DNA of 8,071 bases from a bacterium (lineage in GTDB: Archaea; Nanoarchaeota; Nanoarchaeia; Woesearchaeales; UBA10216). The notes beneath the pieces are model-generated. The model was given only the letters and a program-made list of their open reading frames with translations, was not told where the DNA came from and did not search any database. Made by a program: the position numbers and the translations under genes. Positions 4,446-8,071 of the stretch are shown in pieces; position 1 is the stretch's first letter, and the number at the start of each line of letters is the position of its first letter. Where the stretch lies: assembly GCA_024206195.1 (NCBI GenBank), contig JAAGZO010000960.1, positions 1-8,071 on the forward strand, in the 5' to 3' direction.

Positions 4446-6851
4446 TTAAGTTGCAGGTTCAGGCATCTTTACTGCAGGCCTTGCTACTGCATGCAAATCG
4501 TTTATCTTTCTCAGTATCTCTGTCGCATCTTTTTTTGTATGCGTCGTTTGCTTTTTCTCTCCTAAGATTACTGGCTGCGGTGCTATTCGATGCATTTCTG
4601 GTTTCTGTTCCCTTTTCCATGGCGGAAGAGGAACATCATCTTTTACTTGCACCTTGTCAACCAGTCCAATGTACTGTGAATATATTCCGTTTGAAAAATC
4701 TATTAGCTCCTTGTCCTCAGGGCTGTTTTTCTCAACAAGACTCTTGTCTTTTTCAATGTCATTAAGCGCGGTCTTAAGCCCGACAAGATCTCCTGCCTTA
4801 TGGAGCCCTTCGAGTGATTTTGTCAGCTTGTATAGCTTAACCTCCTTTGAAAGGCGTTCTACATCCTTGGATAGTCTTACCTTTTCCTTTACAAAGCCCA
4901 TTGGAAGGTCATTGAATATCCTTTTTATTTCTTTGTAATCTACTTCTAGCAGGTCAAATTGTCCGCGGTGAATGTTATGATGAGACTCAACAAGCAGCCT
5001 CAGCAGATGATGGTATCCTTCTGTGGTTGTTTCATCCATTTTTCTTAGGAATGGAAGGTCCATTTCAAGCATGAGTTCTCTGTAAAGCTTGAACATCTTT
5101 TCTCTGACTGCTGTTTTTTCAGGGAAAACTCCTTTTGGAAGCTCGTTAAAGCCTTTGACAACCTTCATGTAGCTTTCTTCTGCAGTCTCGTATCTCTTTT
5201 TATGTACATGCTCAAATCCATCATCAAGAACATTGTTAAGTTGTGTGATCTTTGAATTGGTATCTGTTGCAAACATGTCTCCAGACATTCCAAGCATTGT
5301 TTCGTATGCCTTGAGTATTCTATCCTGCAATTCTGTTTTCTCAACAAGGAATCCTTCTGGCAGGCTTTTGTAAACCTCATTGATCTCCTTGTATGTGTTT
5401 TCTGCAGCATTTGTCTGGCCCTGCTTTATCTGTTGCTGCATAATCAACAAGAGCCTGTTTAGGTCATTTGATTTTTGCTGCATCTCCTGTACAAATATAT
5501 CTTTGTAAATAGAGGATAGCTGATCATAAAGTTCTAGTATTCTGTCTTGCATTGTTGTCTTTTCCGTGATAAAACCTGAGGGCATCTCTTCATAAACTCT
5601 CTTGACCTCTTTGTATTTCTTAACAGCCTCATTTATTTTTTTAGCCTCAAGCAGTTTCTTTGTATCAAGAATTAGTGAATCAAGCATTTTTTTCTGACCA
5701 GACATTCTTCCTGAGATAATCTGCTTTCTCCTTAAAGCCAACTGCTCGTAGGTTCTTATTATCTTACGCTGCAGCGCCTTCTTTTCCTGAACATATCCAC
5801 CAGGTAGTGTCTCAAATATCTGCTTAACCTCATAGTAGACTTGCTCTGCAGTATCAAACTGCTCTTTTTTGATTAAACCGTTTATTGAGCTAATGAACTC
5901 ATTTATTTTTCTTGTTCCATCAGCCATCTCTGCTTTGGCGTAGTTGTCAAGGTTTGATGACAGATCCTTGTTCAGCTTTATCAGGTCAGTTTCAAGCTCT
6001 GCCTTTTTCTGCATAAACATTTTTGGAAGATCATAATATGCCTGCCTGATCTTATCATAGACCATCTGAACAGTGTCAAGGTCTCCTGTTTTCATTGCTT
6101 TGTATGCCTGTTCAAAAAGGACGTCTATCTCATTTGGTCCGCGTGGTCCGCACAATGCAGAGGACTCTGCTTTAACCAGGACCAGGCTGTAGAGCCTTTT
6201 AACCTGCATAAGAAGTTGTTTTAGTTGAGTATGTGTATAATCATAGAGCTTGCTTGCCATCTCGTATTTGCCCTGGATAACAAACTTGTGTGCTCTGTCA
6301 AGAGTATCCTCAATTGTCCTGAGCTTTGAATCAAACATATTCTTTGTTTCAGGATCCGCTCCATCAATTCCCTGAGATACATCTGCTCTTACCTCTTTTA
6401 TTTTCTTCATAAGCTGCGGTAGGGTCTGTTTTGCGCGGTCAAACTGTCCATCCTTTAGCTCATTCTCTGCCTCTGAAAGCATTGCTTCAATAGCATCTAT
6501 CTCTTTCTGAACCTCATCAACAGCAAGTGTTTTTGCCATTGGTTTCATAGGCATTGGCCTGTTTGGTGCAGCAGGGTCTTCTTTTTTAACCTTTGGCCTA
6601 ATAAACTGAAGATAAGGTGTTGTAAATTTGTAGGTGACTGACAGTATCTTTTCTTCTTCAAGGAATGTAGACCATGCCTCAACAGTAGAAAGCGGAACAC
6701 CTAGTTTCTTTGAAGCATCAGCCATTGATATCTCTTTTACCTCTTCAAGAAGGGATATAAGAAGGTCTGCTGCAGTAGTGATGCTCTGTGATTCAGAACC
6801 AAGCGGTTCCTGATCCAGGGGATTCATCACTTTATTTTGAGCTTTTGGCAT
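4446..6851 (-). CDS. Large winged-helix/74-residue-repeat protein, first gene of the pilus cluster (unknown function)
   Basis: An 801-residue protein that I cannot assign to a named family. No signal peptide or membrane segment is visible, so it should be cytoplasmic. Residues about 24-80 resemble a winged helix-turn-helix (DASKKLGVPLSTVEAWSTFL as the HTH core, then a Tyr-rich strand region). A Pro/Lys-rich linker follows (about 86-108). From 110 on it is almost all helix: two degenerate helical hairpins (QFDRA at 136-140, KYEMA at 195-199), then six gapless units spaced mostly at exactly 74 residues (239-686) with a core like 'FDTAEQVYYEVKQIFETLP.GF..EK', and a Pro-rich, probably disordered tail (739-801). 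There is one Cys (234). It precedes the ATPase gene by 30 bases, so a scaffold, assembly factor or sensor for the pilus motor is plausible; DNA binding by the N-terminus is also possible. The ATG at 6851 has only a weak Shine-Dalgarno-like AGAG upstream. Confidence 0.85.
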   Translation of the reverse strand: MPKAQNKVMNPLDQEPLGSESQSITTAADLLISLLEEVKEISMADASKKLGVPLSTVEAWSTFLEEEKILSVTYKFTTPYLQFIRPKVKKEDPAAPNRPMPMKPMAKTLAVDEVQKEIDAIEAMLSEAENELKDGQFDRAKQTLPQLMKKIKEVRADVSQGIDGADPETKNMFDSKLRTIEDTLDRAHKFVIQGKYEMASKLYDYTHTQLKQLLMQVKRLYSLVLVKAESSALCGPRGPNEIDVLFEQAYKAMKTGDLDTVQMVYDKIRQAYYDLPKMFMQKKAELETDLIKLNKDLSSNLDNYAKAEMADGTRKINEFISSINGLIKKEQFDTAEQVYYEVKQIFETLPGGYVQEKKALQRKIIRTYEQLALRRKQIISGRMSGQKKMLDSLILDTKKLLEAKKINEAVKKYKEVKRVYEEMPSGFITEKTTMQDRILELYDQLSSIYKDIFVQEMQQKSNDLNRLLLIMQQQIKQGQTNAAENTYKEINEVYKSLPEGFLVEKTELQDRILKAYETMLGMSGDMFATDTNSKITQLNNVLDDGFEHVHKKRYETAEESYMKVVKGFNELPKGVFPEKTAVREKMFKLYRELMLEMDLPFLRKMDETTTEGYHHLLRLLVESHHNIHRGQFDLLEVDYKEIKRIFNDLPMGFVKEKVRLSKDVERLSKEVKLYKLTKSLEGLHKAGDLVGLKTALNDIEKDKSLVEKNSPEDKELIDFSNGIYSQYIGLVDKVQVKDDVPLPPWKREQKPEMHRIAPQPVILGEKKQTTHTKKDATEILRKINDLHAVARPAVKMPEPAT
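4794..6137 (-). repeat. Six tandem 74-residue protein repeats (coding)
   Basis: These lie within the large protein, at residues 239-312, 313-386, 387-460, 461-534, 535-608 and 609-686. The 'LP' or 'MP' pair falls with its Pro at residues 276, 350, 424, 498, 572 and 650, giving steps of 74, 74, 74, 74 and 78. Each unit reads roughly helix, short turn with a G-x-hydrophobic/acidic motif, a helix with YxEhKxhY (h, hydrophobic), LPxGF, EK, then a helix with LQxRIxxxYExL. The first copy lacks the GF after LP, and the last lengthens near its end. The units are diverged from each other, so the duplication is old. Confidence 0.85.
6594..6782 (-). other. Winged-helix-like N-terminal domain of the repeat protein
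   Basis: Residues 24-86 of the 801-residue protein. A first helix (AADLLISLLEEV), ISMADASKKLGV, then PLSTVEAWSTFLEEEKIL as the likely recognition helix and SVTYKFTTPYLQF as the wing strands. This is the usual order of a winged helix-turn-helix domain. Such domains bind DNA in many archaeal regulators but also mediate protein contacts in secretion ATPase systems, so DNA binding is not proven. Confidence 0.55.
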
Positions 6852-6896
6852 TTTTTTACTCTTATAACTAATATTGCTTGATTTAGAACATATATG

Positions 6897-6906
6897 TAAT
6901 ATAAAG
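6897..6906 (-). promoter_or_regulatory. Possible TATA box for the pilus cluster
   Basis: On the minus strand CTTTATATTA is read here, preceded by an A-rich stretch that could serve as the TFB recognition element. The predicted start would fall about 25 bases downstream, leaving a leader of roughly 25 bases before the ATG at 6851. No clear terminator separates the preceding rimK-like gene from it, so the cluster may have this promoter as well as readthrough from upstream. Confidence 0.4.
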
Positions 6907-6933
6907 TTTTTTGACCACTTTAAAGGAGAACTA

Positions 6934-8004
6934 TCACGATTTCCTTATAGCAAGCTTCTTCTCACTTGCTTCTATAATCACATCTTCTTTTGAGTCAAAT
7001 CTTGTGATCTTATTTACTATATCTGGAAGTATTATTTTTCCTGAACGAATATCCAGTGTTGAGAAGATTTCATTTGATCTTCTTTGTATTCCAAGGTCTG
7101 TCATTATCTTCTCAGTGCTTGTTTCTGTTCTTGATTTCTTGAATTCCTTTGTTTGATCATAAAGATATTTTGCTATTTTAGCAGCAACATCAATCTTTGT
7201 TGCTTTTGTTATGCCCTGCAAGCCTGGAGAAAGATTAACCTCAAGTACAAATGGCCCTTTTATTCCTTCCAGAATGTCAACTGCGCAGATATCTGCACCC
7301 ATGACATTTGCTGTGTCAACAGCCACTTTTTCCATCTCAGGTGTTAGCTCGAATGGCTCTCCTTTTCCGCCTGCATGGATGTTTGCTCTCTGCTCTCCTG
7401 CAACTGCTTTTCTCTTCATTGCAGCGACAACCCTGTCACCAACAACAATTGCCCTTATGTCAACACCGTCTGTTTCTATGAATTCCTGCAGAATAAACGG
7501 CTGCTTTAGAGACATCAAAGCGTCAAGCATAGAGCTTGCTGAGCCGAACGAATCAGCAAACATAACTCCCTTGCCTTGTGTTCCCTGTGGGAACTTGAAA
7601 ACAACAGGATAATGAACCTTTTTCAGTAAAGCTTTAAGTGATTCAGAATAGAGTGAAAGATATGTCCTTGGCATAGGTATGTTTCTCTGCTGCATTGCAA
7701 GATGCGTCAGAAGCTTGTCATGGCCAAGTGTGAATGTTGCTGGCTTTACAGGCATGTATGATTCCTTGTGCAATGCTGTTGCCAGTGATCTCAATACAGA
7801 TGCATACCTGAAAGAACCCTTTGCATAAATGCAATCATAGTCTCCCATTGGCTTGTTTGAATACAAGACCTCCAAGGTCTTTCCATCGACCATTATGTCA
7901 ATATTCTTGATTCTAAGATCATCAACGTGCGTGAAGTATTTCTTCAATGCTTCAATTGTCCAGAGCGAGCTAACACTTCCCTCGCTTATAACAGCTGCTC
8001 TCAT
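6934..8004 (-). CDS. rimK: RimK-family ATP-grasp ligase with C-terminal AbrB-like extension
   Basis: A probable ATP-dependent amino-acid ligase of the RimK/LysX/MptN/CofF group, which adds glutamate or a similar amino acid to a protein or cofactor through an acyl phosphate; 356 residues. The ATP-grasp fold covers about 85-285. Visible features are HYPVVFKFPQGTQGKGVMF (131-149, with the Lys and Gly-rich loop over ATP), ILQEFIETDGVDIRAIVVG (171-189), the RimK-like AGEQRANIHAGG (202-213), and the metal-binding residues D243, E255 and N257 in CAVDILEG and EVNLSPGLQG. The core ends near 290, where RimK normally stops. Residues about 314-354 form an added domain with GKIILP and KKLAIRK strands, resembling an AbrB/SpoVT swapped hairpin. 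The ATG overlaps the upstream stop as ATGA. The substrate cannot be read from the sequence; the symbol denotes the family. Confidence 0.85.
   Translation of the reverse strand: MRAAVISEGSVSSLWTIEALKKYFTHVDDLRIKNIDIMVDGKTLEVLYSNKPMGDYDCIYAKGSFRYASVLRSLATALHKESYMPVKPATFTLGHDKLLTHLAMQQRNIPMPRTYLSLYSESLKALLKKVHYPVVFKFPQGTQGKGVMFADSFGSASSMLDALMSLKQPFILQEFIETDGVDIRAIVVGDRVVAAMKRKAVAGEQRANIHAGGKGEPFELTPEMEKVAVDTANVMGADICAVDILEGIKGPFVLEVNLSPGLQGITKATKIDVAAKIAKYLYDQTKEFKKSRTETSTEKIMTDLGIQRRSNEIFSTLDIRSGKIILPDIVNKITRFDSKEDVIIEASEKKLAIRKS
6940..7065 (-). other. AbrB/SpoVT-like C-terminal domain of the RimK-family protein
   Basis: Residues about 314-355. The pattern FSTLDIRSGKIILPDIVNK, then DVIIEASEKKLAIRK, matches the usual AbrB layout: a strand, G-K/Q-I-x-L/I-P, a short helix, then two strands ending in a K-L-x-I-R-K type motif. 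About 25 polar residues (288-313) separate it from the ligase core. AbrB domains dimerise and often bind DNA. This is pattern recognition by eye, not a profile match. Confidence 0.45.
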
Positions 8005-8071
8005 TTCGCCTTTTTGTCAGGATCCACTAAGAATCCCATTCCCCTTAATGTACTCTGCCCAATCAATGCCG
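8001..8071 (-). CDS. 3' end of a RimK-associated retropepsin-like protein (partial)
   Basis: The last 22 codons of a gene running off the right edge, ending at TGA (8001-8003). The visible residues include ALIGQSTLRGMGFLVDPDKK. The layout 'LIG...L...FLVD..KK' resembles the C-terminus of the retropepsin-like family annotated as putative ATP-dependent zinc protease (PF05618), which often neighbours rimK. The stop overlaps the ligase start as ATGA, which supports both this reading frame and translational coupling. The catalytic DTG-type motif would be upstream, outside the window, so the family is tentative. Another frame is open to a TGA at about 8020 but lacks the overlap. Confidence 0.55.
   Translation of the reverse strand, partial: ALIGQSTLRGMGFLVDPDKKAK

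Noticed and set aside
6911..7156. 81-residue plus-strand frame starting in the gap before the ligase end, near an AAAGGAG sequence
   Set aside because: It starts with TTG before the AAAGGAG, so that site cannot serve it, and most of it is antisense to the AbrB-like domain of the ligase.
8020..8071. Alternative minus-strand frame (GIDWAEYIKGNG...) at the right edge
   Set aside because: It is open to a TGA but resembles no family and lacks the ATGA overlap; the neighbouring frame fits the RimK-associated protease family and couples to the ligase start.

Overview
The window looks archaeal, most likely from a DPANN-type lineage (Woesearchaeota/Pacearchaeota-like). Three things point that way: a class III (archaeal type IV pilin) signal peptide of the RAQAAMEFLMTYGWA type, a TATA box about 24 bases before an ATG with no ribosome binding site (leaderless style), and short gaps or ATGA stop/start overlaps between genes. 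The lineage is inferred from sequence style and was not confirmed by a search.

Left end (1-778), plus strand: the last codons of one pilin-like gene, then a complete 209-residue pilin. Both end in the same 40-base block, which holds the last codons, a 9-bp hairpin with the stop codon in its loop, and a T-rich tract. This indicates a tandem pilin duplication. Next comes a small CsaA-like tRNA-binding protein (779-1108) with its own leaderless-type promoter.

Centre (1105-6851), minus strand: a tight four-gene cluster. In transcription order it encodes (i) an 801-residue protein with a winged-helix-like N-terminus and six 74-residue helical repeats, (ii) a type II/IV secretion (GspE/TadA/VirB11-like) ATPase, and (iii, iv) two GspF/TadC-type membrane platform proteins, each with one T2SF domain. 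The cluster ends tail to tail with csaA, overlapping it by 4 bases. The ATPase and the platform pair would assemble the pilins encoded beside them. The repeat protein is the unknown component and the best candidate for something undescribed: a cytoplasmic scaffold or regulator encoded first in a pilus operon.

Right end (6934-8071), minus strand: a RimK-type ATP-grasp ligase with an extra C-terminal domain that resembles an AbrB swapped hairpin. It overlaps by ATGA the 3' end of a gene that looks like the RimK-associated retropepsin-like 'ATP-dependent zinc protease' family. This pair may modify proteins or cofactors with amino acids; its link to the pilus cluster is positional only.

No tRNA, rRNA, CRISPR array or insertion sequence was seen. 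No stretch over 300 bases lacks a gene. A prepilin peptidase, needed to process the pilins, is not in the window.
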